The position numbers and the translations under genes were made by a program. Below the pieces are notes generated by a model, which searched no databases, was not told the DNA's origin, and worked only from the letters and a program-made list of their open reading frames with translations. A stretch of DNA of 64,000 nt from NCBI GenBank assembly GCA_026874595.1, contig CM049309.1:46406079-46470078 (forward strand), in the 5' to 3' direction. The first letter of the stretch is position 1. Every line of letters starts with the position of its first letter. This document shows, one piece after another, positions 1-10,483 of this stretch. This DNA is from Sipunculus nudus. Its lineage: Eukaryota; Annelida; Sipuncula; Golfingiida; Sipunculidae.

Positions 1-605
1 TAGCCGTGTGTTATCCGTAAAGCAGCTAACTACCACACCATATTACCTGATGAGCAACAGGATGGTGGAAGGATTCAACGGTACACTGACACTTATGTTA
101 AAGCGTATGTGCGCGGAGACACCACGAGATTGGGATCGATATTTGATCGCAGTGCACTTTGCGTAAAGAGAGACACCACAAGAGAGCATAAGGTTTTCTC
201 CTTTTGAGTTGCTCTAAGGACGTGTTGTAAGAGGTCCCATGTGCATTCTACGGGATCTGTGGACCAAACGCGATGCGGTTGAGGAAAAAAAGATTACGTA
301 TCAACACGTGCTCGATCTCCAGGGTAAGTTGAGCGATAGCGTTAGCTCGCGAAGCTTTGAGTAAATCCGCAGATAGACACACACAGTTCTATGACGTATA
401 TAAACGCAACCGCAAATTTGATATCGGAGATGAAGTGTTCCAACTCCTCCCGACGGAGCTTCTTGTTCAGTGGAATGGCTCCTACAGCGTCGTAGGTAAA
501 GTGGGTGACTATGACTATCGGGTCAAGGTCGACAACAAGGTCAAAACCTTTCATGTGAACATGCTGATACGATATCACACCAGGGCTGATCCTCAGCATG
601 TCTAA
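1..605 (+). pseudogene. Ty3/gypsy integrase, C-terminal part (decayed)
   Basis: This is the tail of a retrotransposon integrase, the enzyme that inserts element cDNA into the chromosome. From position 62 one frame reads a typical Ty3/gypsy run, beginning MVEGFNGTL and including DWDRYL and FSPFELL. Two in-frame stops fall near 161 and 212, and the reading shifts frame near 345-357. The second frame (357-605) holds the DNA-binding tail, with motifs FDIGDEV, WNGSYSVVGKVGDYDYRV and KTFHVNML. The DDE catalytic core lies outside the window to the left or is lost. Its position upstream of the reverse transcriptase is unusual and is discussed in the findings. The family call is secure; the copy is clearly dead. 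Confidence 0.85.
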
Positions 606-884
606 GCGGCGGTCATTTTGTGTACGGACGAAACCATAAGAGAACCGAATAATCCGAATTGTGAATCCGAATCTCCCCTAGACGGATAACTAAACCTCGA
701 GGGAGCAGACGAAACCTTCAACGTGTCGTTACCGTCAACGGTGCGCAGCCAAACTTAACGTGACGTACAGGTTTATGCCGAACTAGGCAAGCGAGATACA
801 TGATTTGTTGAACCAGTATGGGTGAGTATTTACAGAAGTCCCCAAACTCAACGATGTCATCAGTATGGGTAAGTATTTACACTA
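606..884 (+). other. Linker between integrase and RT, decayed
   Basis: No reading frame survives here. The stretch joins the integrase tail to the reverse transcriptase of the same element. It contains a short direct duplication, CAGTATGGGTRAGTATTTACA-like, at about 817-837 and 862-882. Confidence 0.5.
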
Positions 885-1402
885 GTGAAGTCGAGACCGT
901 ATCCTGTTCTGTTTGAGTTGAGAGAGACTAGGCAATATGAATTCAACGAGATGTTAAAGTTAGGTATAGTCGAGAAATCGGAGTCGAGTTTTGCGTCACT
1001 ATGCATTATGCTGCGTAAACCAGATGGAAAGATCAGATTCGTAATCGATTACCGTAGGTTGAACCAGTCGGTTATATTCGACCCAGAACCAATCCCAGAG
1101 CCGGAATCACTGTTCACGGAAGTTGCAAAAGCCGATACTTTACCAAGATCGATTTGACGAAAGGATACTGGCAGATTCCGATGTCAGAGGAATCTAGAAA
1201 CAAAAAGACATTTGTAACGCCTGGCCGACATTACCAGTTCAGGGTAATGCCATTCGGTTTAGTGAAGGCTGGGGCAGTGTTTACCCGCATGATGCGAAAG
1301 GTGTTCTGCGACATGCCGAACGTGGTAGTACACGCGGAAACGTGGGACGGGCATGTAAGAACACTCAGAGAAGTGCTAGGTGGACTAGAGAGTAGTTGTT
1401 GA
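885..1402 (+). pseudogene. Ty3/gypsy reverse transcriptase fragment
   Basis: Two overlapping frames (885-1157 and 1154-1402) encode the fingers and first palm part of a Ty3/gypsy reverse transcriptase. Visible motifs are RKPDGKIRFVIDYRRLN, then DLTKGYWQIPM across a frameshift near 1150, FVTPGRHYQFRVMPFGL, and a late HVRTLREVL. The box with the catalytic YxDD is missing: the sequence passes from the VFCDMPNVVV region straight to a HAETWDGHVRTL-like stretch, so an internal deletion removed the active site. RNase H is absent. It follows the integrase tail in the same orientation. Confidence 0.85.
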
Positions 1403-1575
1403 GGGATTAAGATACCGTAAAGAGTCCGGACCCATCTTAAATGGTTCCCATAAGTAATGTACAGGGGCCGGTCCCCTGACGTCATCCCCAAATGGGGACT
1501 CCCCTTTTGGGAAGGGGTCCCCTGTAGTTAAGCTTATGGGACCCCTTGGCCCGTGATAAGGCAGTTGTCCTGAAT

Positions 1576-1875
1576 CTAGAGCAGTAGCCAGATGGGACTC
1601 CCTGGACCTCTAGCTGCTTGCATCTGATTGGTTGTTGGGTGGTGGTGGACTCTCTCAGGGTATGGGTCCGTTATGGGGCGGAGTGAGTCTCGTGAGGAAC
1701 TCTGTGTGTGTGTGATGTGAGATATATATGAAAGCAGTGGACCGTGTGTTTTAATTTTCCTGTGGTGGGTTTCTGTGGCGGCTTTTTCCTGCCTGAGGCG
1801 GTCGGCCACCCAGCTCAGGACCTCATGGTGGTCTCGTCTCTTTTGTGCTTTGTCGTCATCCGGTAGGACCGCCAT
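1576..1875 (-). CDS. Unrecognised 99-aa reading frame
   Basis: An ATG at 1875 with a good context (ATCATGG) opens 99 codons. The first ~45 residues are charged and look coding-like (KAQKRRDHHEVLSWVADRL), as in the N-terminus of some retroelement Gag proteins. The second half is low in information (repeated Thr/His/Ser). I do not recognise a family. It may be the start of another degraded element or chance. Confidence 0.2.
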   Translation of the reverse strand: MAVLPDDDKAQKRRDHHEVLSWVADRLRQEKAATETHHRKIKTHGPLLSYISHITHTQSSSRDSLRPITDPYPERVHHHPTTNQMQAARGPGSPIWLLL

Positions 1876-1901
1876 GATTTCTGGGTAACAAGTCAGCCTG
1901 A

Positions 1902-1903
<2 letters not shown>

Positions 1904-1949
<46 letters not shown>
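1904..1949. repeat. (TA)n beside left TIR
   Basis: Pure TA repeats directly outside the left TIR of the polymerase element. Confidence 0.95.
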
Positions 1950-1952
<3 letters not shown>

Positions 1953-2481
1953 AATTATTTAAAAAAAGGACTACAATGATCGATTTTTAATCGACTGTGT
2001 TATGCATTGTTTATATTACCTTGAAATCTGCTGCAATCCTTAAATCCTAACAACAGTGCACAGTGTGGCATTTATACGTCCATTTTCATCTTTTATCCCA
2101 GGTCGACTTGCCGTTTGTTAATTTGGTGTTTATCTCTGACAGGTTTAAATTATTTGCGTGCGCATACATGTTCGTTTTGAATCGATAGCGTAAAAATGTT
2201 ATCGACTAAATCAGTTCATCGAAATTTGAAATAACATGTCATATGTATGCAAGGTGTACTCTCACCCAAGTTACACAATAATCATAGATGATTTATTAGC
2301 CTGCACTTAAAGGAAATGTGAACTCGTGTGCATTCAAGCACTTAAGTACAAAACGCATCCATCCGTGTCCGGACTCTTTATTGGTAAGAAAAAAAAAGTA
2401 ATATATGGACTCATTTTCTTCATGACTGTCCAATTTTATAAGACCAAAGACCCTTTACAAAAAATGTATAAATTCCAGAGT
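1950..2481 (+). repeat. Left terminal inverted repeat
   Basis: About 532 bp match the reverse complement of 15508-16041 with scattered substitutions and small indels. Shared landmarks are GGACTAC at the outer end, GATCGATT, CTTAAATCCTAACAACAG, GGTCGACTTGCCGTTTG, CATCCATCCGTGTCCGG and TGTATAAAT at the inner edge. The outer edge runs through AACAATTATT into (TA)n. A TATA box (2467-2472) lies 52 nt before the first gene's ATG. Confidence 0.9.
2467..2472 (+). promoter_or_regulatory. TATA box at inner edge of left TIR
   Basis: TATAAA within TGTATAAAT, conserved in the opposite TIR. It is placed so that a transcript would start just ahead of the ATG at 2525. Promoter function is inferred from position and symmetry. 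Confidence 0.5.
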
Positions 2482-2524
2482 CTGCTGTGTCGGGCATCAG
2501 TCTGCTGCTGTGTATCCACTCAAC

Positions 2525-4278
2525 ATGTTTCCCACCACCGTCTTGAAGAAGATGCATAAATGTCCAGTTTGCAAACATTTGTTCTTGACTGCATCTGGAT
2601 GGCGCAGACACGTGAAATCTAAACATGCTGACGTCATTTTATACAGCCATGAAAGGTATCAACGAATTAGGTTCAGGGCTAAGTTTGATACCCAGCCAAC
2701 CACCACCTATTTACCTGTTTCAATTGAGAAACAGGAAATAAAACGGAAACTAGCGCCATCACCAGCCGAGCCTGAAGCGGTAAGTCGAACAATGTTCAAT
2801 TGATCAAGTGTCCTACATCAATAACTCTAGTTAGTTTAAGCTTTACTCACCAGATGGCAGCACAAATCAGACATGTTAATGCATAATCTCCCCTGTGAGC
2901 TTAAAAGTTGTTCTATCGAGAAATCATGTTTTTATTTGACGAAAAATTAAATAAGTATAACAATGTCAATGATCTGTAATGGTAGATTTAGCACTAAGTC
3001 TTGGTGTACAGATTGGTAGAATACAAGTGCTGTGATGGTGAGCGTATGCTATATTATTGAATTGGAACCAAACTGATAACTAATTAAGTTTTCAAAGGAA
3101 AATGCAATAATCGTAGTAAATGTTAAGAAAGTAAATTATGTTTTATTTGATTAAAATATTTATAGGTTTTGTTCATACATTGCAGGTGCAAACATATTAA
3201 CCGCTTTTACATACAATCAAATGTAAAATATTAATGTATTTATAGAAAGTACGCCGAATACCAGAGTTCACTGCGCGTTGGGAAGTAACATGTACAGTTA
3301 CTAAACCACGCAACAGTGAACAAGCCGCAAGGATGGTTGGGGTTGTCGGATCAACGCAGGAGCAGTCGGTGAACAGGGTGAGTTTTATTATAATTCAAAC
3401 AATGGTTTCTCCGCCTGACAATTATGACATGGGCCTTTTAAAAAACTGTCATAGTGGTTCAAGTGGCCTTATACTGTCTGACAAATTAAATGCGCTTCCT
3501 GTTCGTTGTTATTGTATTGTTGTGCTCAGCCGTCAAAAATATTAAAACTACGTGTTTTTTTGGCTGTGTATATTCTTTCATGCATATAGGTTATTTATTT
3601 ACCCTTATTAATAAATCCATGATTACAGCCCAAGTACACCCTGGCTCCAGTGACGCCGGTGTCTGCAATGCCGGCCAATGTCAAACCCTCAATTGGTGCA
3701 CCTCCAACTCCGATGCCAGCCATTCAGACAACAGATGGGGCTAACTTGGCTTCCAAAACAGCACACCCAAAAGCACATGTGAGTATGATTTTACTTGTAG
3801 TCAGATAGCATTACACGTCCGTGTACACAAAGATGACAACTCTTACACATTGAAATTTGTTCGTAACTATAATAATATCATCTCTTACACATTGAAATTT
3901 GTTCGTAACTATAATAATAATAATAATATTTTAATAAATTGAATTTTGTTGTCATTGTAGAGCTGTCGAACCGGTCAGGAGGAGCAGGTGGTGACGCAAG
4001 CAACCTCCGCCACGGGAAATAGTCCCACCATTCCACCTACCAGCCGGCTAGACAGTCTCCTGGGGAGTCTGGATTTTACACCAAATCCAGACATAGAGCT
4101 CCAGGACGCGCAGGATATGGAAGCGATGGAGTTCGATGCGATCATCCATAGTAGCGTAATAAATAAGAGGATCGCAGAGCTCCAGGAAGTCAGGGAGGGT
4201 ATATATCGGACCTACCCCTATCTGAGGATAACGTCGTCGCCTGCCACCGCATGTAAATATGATATAATATTGCCTTGA
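2525..4278 (+). CDS. Four-exon C2H2 zinc-finger protein of the TIR element
   Basis: Four exons join with all junctions in phase 0: 2525-2779, 3246-3377, 3629-3778 and 3961-4278. Donors are GTAAGT, GTGAGT and GTGAGT; acceptors are TATAG, TACAG and TGTAG. The product would be 284 residues with no internal stop. Residues ~12-33 form one C2H2 finger, CPVC then HVKSKH (C-x2-C-x12-H-x4-H). A basic stretch follows, then a Pro/Ala/Thr-rich middle (exon 3), and an acidic C-terminal region in exon 4 (DIELQDAQDMEAMEFD). ATG 2525 was chosen for its A at -3 and distance from the TIR TATA box; the open frame upstream has only a GTG. It may bind the TIRs or regulate transcription, but the role is unknown. 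The unbroken frame contrasts with the polymerase downstream. Confidence 0.7.
3836..3945 (+). repeat. Short tandem duplication in intron 3
   Basis: A ~40-bp unit (ATCTCTTACACATTGAAATT, then TGTTCGTAACTATAATAATA) occurs twice in a row inside the third intron of the zinc-finger gene and is followed by (AAT)n. Confidence 0.7.
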
Positions 4279-4333
4279 CTCGTTTATAGTAAATATTACC
4301 ATTAAACTTTATGGTCGGATAAACTGTACACAT

Positions 4334-4364
<31 letters not shown>

Positions 4365-4551
4365 ATTTAAGCAGTTGCTCTTTACTATAAAATAATACTA
4401 TTACAATAAGGATATAATAAATTTGATTATAATAAAAAATATTTTGATATGACCCATAGTTATGATATTTGAGCACATTTAAACAGTTGTGTTGTTTTCA
4501 CGATAAAATAATACTATTACGTTAATAATAAGAATGAAATAGATATGTCGA

Positions 4552-4613
<62 letters not shown>

Positions 4614-4706
4614 TATGACCCATAATAATTAGACATGATTGGGCTTTGATGAATAATAATGAATCATGTACTGTCGTAGAATAAAATCAAACAAGAAGAA
4701 AAAAGC
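4279..4706. other. Gap between zinc-finger gene and polymerase
   Basis: AT-rich sequence with (CA)n then (TA)n at 4331-4363 and an interrupted (TA)n at about 4556-4612. The 3' end of the first gene and the promoter of the polymerase must lie here. I could not place a convincing TATA box or poly(A) signal among the A/T runs. Confidence 0.5.
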
Positions 4707-5710
4707 ATGGAAGATTGGTTACAAATGAAAAAAGAACTAAGAAGGAAAGAGGTAAGGGCACACCCACGGGCACAGAGGTCCCGCATGATCGGCAGAGGAA
4801 GGACGTGGTTAGACAATATGGGTACGGGGGGAACAGTGCTGTAGAGGCCCGTCAAAAGGAAATGTTTTCAGACATACGCAGCTTTTACGATCAAGGCGCC
4901 ACCATGTGGCGAGAACAACAAAGACAAAAAAGGAAAGCCGCAACACATTCGTATAATTTTGGTTTACAATTTGGTGAAAGCACAACACCCGCGTTGATAA
5001 GAGCTCAACTGGAGCACATTTGGGATGATATGCATTCAAAATTCAAAATTCAAATTGGGTTAGGGAGATTGTTGCGGAACACTGAAACCGGAGAAATAAG
5101 GTACTGGCGTGCTGAACACGATACCAAGTATCTATTAGCTGAAGGGTCCGCAGGGGAGGACGTCTCTATGACCGTGTCACGCATGAGTGACCTTGAAGGG
5201 GTAATAGACAAATTTTTTGAAAAAGATATTCAAGCCTACCTGACCAGCGGTAGGGATGATTCAAAGTGGCAGCTGTTATTCCCTACAAACATTCGATATT
5301 ATGTATTTGAAACCAAATTTTTATTAAAGGGGAAACGCAACTTTGAAATGCCTCAGTTCCTTAAGAATTCCAAGTCCATTGTAAATTTAACGCACCACCC
5401 GTACAGTGCGTATCCAAAATACAATGACAGTCTGTGTTTCTTTCGTTGTTTGGCTTACCATAAAGGATTAAAAAACACAGACAAAAAAATTATCAATCTA
5501 ACACAGGACACAAAACAGTTATGCCTGTGGTGGTGCCAGCGTCAGACTGACTTTGCCGGTAACATGCGACCTAGACACCAGTTAATGACAGATTCCTCAC
5601 CCGTCCCAGTCCACAGCTTAGATGAAATTCGTACCCAGACCATTTTAGAAAAGTTCGAAGGCATGGACTTGACAGACATGCAAGACGCCGAATGTTTCTT
5701 TGGTATAAAC

Positions 5711-7318
5711 ATAAACATATACCACTTGGACGAGACAGGCAATGTGCTACACATATACAAGTCTCTGGATCAGTTTGACGATTCTGTATATCTCAATGCC
5801 TATGCACCAACACTCGACGACCTGGACGATCATTTTCCTAGTGGGCATTTATCATATATTACAAATATTGACTCTTATGCCAAACAGTACACCTGCATAG
5901 GGTGCAATCGCGAGTTTGTGCAATTATGTAATTTGCATAGACACGAGGCGATTTGTGATCGGCAGAAAGAGCCTGTGTACAAATACCTGGGCGGGTATCA
6001 CAAAATTCCCAGCAACAACCCAGGAACATCAATACTGTAGAGATTTTGAAGCTTTTGATTTTGAAGCTTTCAATCAAAGACCAGATGCAGGGCAGAACAA
6101 GGCAGGAGAGAAAACTGACATAACAGGGACACAAATCCCAGTGTCCTTTAGCCTACATCCTTCCTTCAAAAACATGAGACAGCCTTTTTTCGAATGTAAC
6201 ACTGACCCAGAAGCCTTGTGTCGAAAGTTTCTAGACAAGCTACTATCTTTCCAGCGTATATATGAAAGTTGGCAAAGACACAAATATCAATATGTATTTG
6301 ACCAGTTGGACAGACGGTTACAGGGCCTCAGTGTGGAAAATGACATCAATTCTGGCGTCCCTGATAGCATCGAAACTGTCTCCGAAAATGAAGAAAATGA
6401 CGACCAAAATAACGATGAAGACGATATTGCATCTGTGGACACGATTAAATAGGAGACGCAGTGGGTTGAAAACTGGAGTTACTTAGAGCAGAGTTAAATG
6501 CGCACTGTCATGACATAAACATATACCACTTGGACGAGACAGGCAATGTGCTACACATATACAAGTCTCTGGATCAGTTTGACGATTCTGTATATCTCAA
6601 TGCCTATGCACCAACACTCGACGACCTGGACGATCATTTTCCTAGTGGGCATTTGTCATATATTACAAATATTGACTCTTATGCCAAACAGTACACCTGC
6701 ATAGGGTGCAATCGCGAGTTTGTGCAATTATGTAATTTGCATAGACCCGAGGCGATTTGTGATCGGCAGAAAGAGCCTGTGTACAAATACCTGGGCGGGT
6801 ATCACAAAATTCCCAGCAACAACCCAGGAACATCAATACTGTAGAGATTTTGAAGCTTTTGATTTTGAAGCTTTCAATCAAAGACCAGATGCAGGGCAGA
6901 ACAAGGCAGGAGAGAAAACTGACATAACAGGGACACAAATCCCAGTGTCCTTTAGCCTACATCCTTCCTTCAAAAACATGAGACAGCCTTTTTTCGAATG
7001 TAACACTGACCCAGAAGCCTTGTGTCGAAAGTTTCTAGACAAGCTACTATCTTTCCAGCGTATATATGAAAGTTGGCAAAGACACAAATATCAATATGTA
7101 TTTGACCAGTTGGACAGACGGTTACAGGGCCTCAGTGTGGAACATGACATCAATTCTGGCGTCCCTGATAGCATCGAAACTGTCTCCGAAAATGAAGAAA
7201 ATGACGACCAAAATAACGATGAAGACGATATTGCATCTGTGGACACGATTAAATAGGAGACGCAGTGGGTTGAAAACTGGAGTTACTTAGAGCAGAGTTA
7301 AATGCGCACTGTCATGAC
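5711..7318 (+). repeat. 804-bp tandem duplication inside polymerase
   Basis: Unit 1 (5711-6514) and unit 2 (6515-7318) are nearly identical; I found only about four differing bases, such as ACACGAGG versus ACCCGAGG and GAAAATGAC versus GAACATGAC. The unit carries the zinc-finger-like motif, the Exo I motif and an acidic stretch. Its length is a multiple of three. The same frame break and stop occur in both units, so they predate the duplication or are shared features such as an intron. Confidence 0.95.
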
Positions 7319-8054
7319 TAGTAGTATTGGGTTTCAACAGCGCCAAATACGACTTGAACCTGATTTGGACACATGTGATCAAATATGCTATGGAATTGAG
7401 TAAACAAGACAAAGAAGAATTTCAAAACAGAGAGTTGACAGAGGACAATGACGACGACGATACTGACGGTTATAAAGACAGATACAAAGTGAAACCCATT
7501 AAGCAGCAGTCGTTCTATTCCAGTGTGCAGATATGTGACAAACTGCTATTCCTAGACATGTATAAATTCTGCTCTCCTAACACGAGTTTGGATGCCTTCT
7601 TAAAAGCGGAGGGTACGACATTGAACAAATCCTTCCTTCCTTACGATTGGTTTGATTCCGTTGAAAATCTCAACCACCCCTGCCTTCCCCCTAAAGAAGC
7701 GTTCTTTTCCAGACTGAAAAACAAAAACACATTAGGTGACACAGACGAAGACATCAAGAACAATTACAGGAAATGTAAAATGATTTGGAACGCTCATAAA
7801 ATGACGACTTTCAAGGACTACCTTCGACACTACAACAACATGGACGTGGTTCCTTTTGTTCAGGCCATACAGAATTGGTTAACATATTATCATGACACAT
7901 ACAAAATGGACGTGCTCAAAGAATGTATGGGTTTGCCAGGCATTGCACGAAAACGCATGTACCAGGCCGCTAGTGAGCATCCAGGTTTTTTGGGGTTTAG
8001 TTTGACCAACAAAAACCATCCACATTTAGAGGCGCTCATTAGTCGTAATTTAGT

Positions 8055-8077
8055 GGGGGGGGGGGGGGGGGGGGGGG
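8055..8077 (+). repeat. 23-G homopolymer inside polymerase coding region
   Basis: A run of 23 G encodes polyglycine between the Exo III and Pol A motifs, where the flanking frame is otherwise open on both sides. Any change in length would shift the frame. The assembled length may also be inexact. Confidence 0.9.
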
Positions 8078-8477
8078 CGTCCATCATCTTCAACAGATAT
8101 CACGAAAAGGATCACACCAACATTAGGGATGGGGATAACATATGTGTAGGGCTTTTGGGGTATGACGCAAATGCGTTGTACCCCTATGCCATGTCCTTGC
8201 CTTTGCCGACAGGGTGCCCTGTGTACTGGTGTCCCCCTACTACAAACAGTAAAGTGGCCGAAAAACTGTCCACCGGGTGTATGGTGAAACTTTGGAAACG
8301 GAAAGATACTTTGAGCCCATCGACGTGAACGGTCCAATGTCCAGGTTTGAGCGAGATGTCTTGGTGGTGATGTCCCGCTCTGGGGACATACAACACCAGT
8401 TCAATACTGGACGACAGATTCAGGTTGGGCCGTTCAAGATTGATGGGTACATCCCAGAGGATCGCCTATTTGTCGAA

Positions 8478-8708
8478 GTGAGTAGATTTTTTATACAAAT
8501 ATCACTTGTATATTATATTATATATTTCATAGCTTTCAATAATTAGACTACAACAATAAGGTTCTAACTTCTTACCAAGCATAATGTCAAGAATGTATAC
8601 AAAGTATTATATAATATGTAAAATTATTATATATGCAAAATAGTATATATTATAATGTATATAACATGCGTCATATTAACTCATACACTCATTTCCATAT
8701 CACTGCAG
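8478..8708 (+). other. Spliceosomal intron in polymerase gene
   Basis: Donor GAA|GTGAGT at 8478 and acceptor CACTGCAG| at 8708. Joining in phase 0 carries the frame from DRLFVE into VRGCYFQGH, a conserved family block. The interior is AT-rich and non-coding. Confidence 0.8.
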
Positions 8709-10258
8709 GTCCGAGGTTGTTATTTCCAAGGCCACCACTGTCAAGAGAACAAGGTTATGTCAGACCAAAATAGGGCCTTGTTCGACAAAAGAAGAAAATA
8801 CACCCAAGAAAAAGTTAAATTTTTAAAAGAAAAAAACGGGGCATTTTGTACGCGAAGTGTGGGAGTGTGAGGAAAATAAAAGAAGGGATAGAATGAAAGG
8901 GGGAAATATATATTTTAAAAATTTGCCGGCTGCATACAGAAAGTATAAACATAACAGATTAAAGGGGGCGGTGACAGCATCATCTCTGTTACACCTGGTC
9001 AAAGAGGGCACCTTTTTCGGGGCGTTAGAGGTGAAGGCTGAGGTTCCAGAGGACAAGTATGAATACCTCTCTGAAATGTGTCCTTTTTTTGTGACAACCG
9101 ACGTGGACCCCATGAACGACTGCGGCCCAGCCAAGAAGGACATGATTGAACAGACTGGTGGAAGTACCAAACCGACTAGGACTTTGGTAGGGGGTGTGAA
9201 AGTGGACCGGTGTCTAATCAGTTCTCCTTACCTTAAATGGCTCATGAGCAAAGGCATCAGAGTCATCACCGTATATCAGACGGTGGAATGGGTGCCGGCC
9301 CGATGTTTAGAAAAGTTCGTCAGCGACATCGCCAACGACCGACGTGAGGCATCAAAAGACGACCGTTTGAAAGCTGCAGCCGCTAAACAAAAATTGACGG
9401 CCAACAGTACTTATGGCAGCAGTTTGATTTATAAATTGAAATATCGTCACATACGGTATGCTGATGACGCGGGAGCGAGGGTCTTGCATAACGATCCGCG
9501 GTTCAGAATGAGTCGAAAGATAGATGATGGCCTGTACGAGTTGGAGTTTGCACACAAAACGATTCAATACGACATCCCAAAGCAGGTGTGATACTTCACG
9601 TTGCAATACGCAAAACTTCGCATGCTCCAGTTTTATTATGACTGTTTGGACTATTATATCCTTCGCAGTTGTTTTGAACTGGTGCAGATGGATACAGACT
9701 CGATGTATTACGCAGTGTCGAACCGACTGCACCCTGAGTATGGACAATTTCTAACAGATGGGGGGTCTACAGGCGATTGGCACCCTATTTTGAAGGAGTG
9801 GCACCCCTGGACTGAACTCGTGAAAACAGACAGACTAACTCAGTTTAATGGTTCAATATATGGACACTGCAATGACCAATGGCAACCAAACTTTGACACA
9901 GACTTTTTCCCTAGACAGTGCTGTAGCAGACATTTTGAATACGATCAGAAGACACCAGGTTTATTTAAACTGGAACAGACAGGTGACAAAATCATAGGAC
10001 TCAGCAGTAAATGTTACTGCATGAAACTGTTGCCCGGAATAGAGAAAAGCGCACTCATGGGGATCAACAAAATCCTGACGACCGACATATGGGATAAAAT
10101 GAAAGACACTTTGGTTAATAATACCAGACACACGACTGTGAACAAAGGACTAAAAATGATAAGTGGACAAATGTGTACATACGAACAAAATAAGAACACC
10201 TTTGCTGTGCGGTACCTAAAAAGAAAACTACTGCCAGACGGACGAAGGACTAGACCTC

Positions 10259-10483
10259 TTGACATTTGGTAGATACCCCCGAAAGCGGATGATGAAATTT
10301 TACAACCTGGGGAGGGACAAATACCAAAAGATGGCGGGATGGACATATATAGACGGGGTCAGGGTTGTGAACGATGGACATGACAATGACGTACTTCGCG
10401 ACCTTGAGATAACAGGGACCTCAGCTGAGGAACCTAGCACAAGCGGGATCAGTTGTGATCGGGTTGGGGGTATGATTTTATAG
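10259..10483 (+). CDS. Unrecognised 74-codon frame after polymerase
   Basis: This frame overlaps the last codons of the polymerase and runs on to 10483. The early part (RMMKFYNLGRDKYQKM) is basic; the end is Glu/Ser/Thr-rich (TSAEEPSTSG). It could be a polymerase C-terminal tail displaced by a frameshift, or chance. It has no recognised domain. Confidence 0.25.
   Translation: MTFGRYPRKRMMKFYNLGRDKYQKMAGWTYIDGVRVVNDGHDNDVLRDLEITGTSAEEPSTSGISCDRVGGMIL

Larger units (their letters stand above)
1403..1949. other. Unassigned sequence ending in (TA)n
   Basis: GC-richer stretch with a short palindrome-like run near 1480-1520 (GGGGACTCCCC). It may hold remnants of the gypsy element. It ends in a (TA)n tract at about 1904-1949 that directly abuts the left TIR of the polymerase element. 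Apart from the 99-aa minus-strand frame I see nothing coding. Confidence 0.4.
4707..10272 (+). pseudogene. Family B DNA polymerase, protein-primed type (broken)
   Basis: A replicative DNA polymerase with 3'-5' exonuclease, resembling DNA_pol_B_2 (PF03175). In order: an N-terminal region with SLCFFRCLAYHKG (~5435) and a CIGC..H..C zinc-finger-like motif (~5890); Exo I DFEAF (6042 and 6846); Exo II FNSAKYD (7333-7353); Exo III YNNMD (7831-7845); Pol A YDANALYP (8161); Pol B KLTANSTYG (9391-9417); Pol C DTDS (9691-9702). All catalytic motifs remain but lie in different frames. Breaks seen: frame change at ~6038, stop at 6450 (both repeated by the 804-bp duplication), frame change at ~7317, ~8280-8310 and ~8840, and TGA at 9589. 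One convincing intron spans 8478-8708 (GTGAGT...CTGCAG, phase 0). The start may be ATG 4707 with an intron 4752-4846, or the first codons of the 4715 frame. Nearest families are Maverick/Polinton or adintovirus polymerases. Confidence 0.85.
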
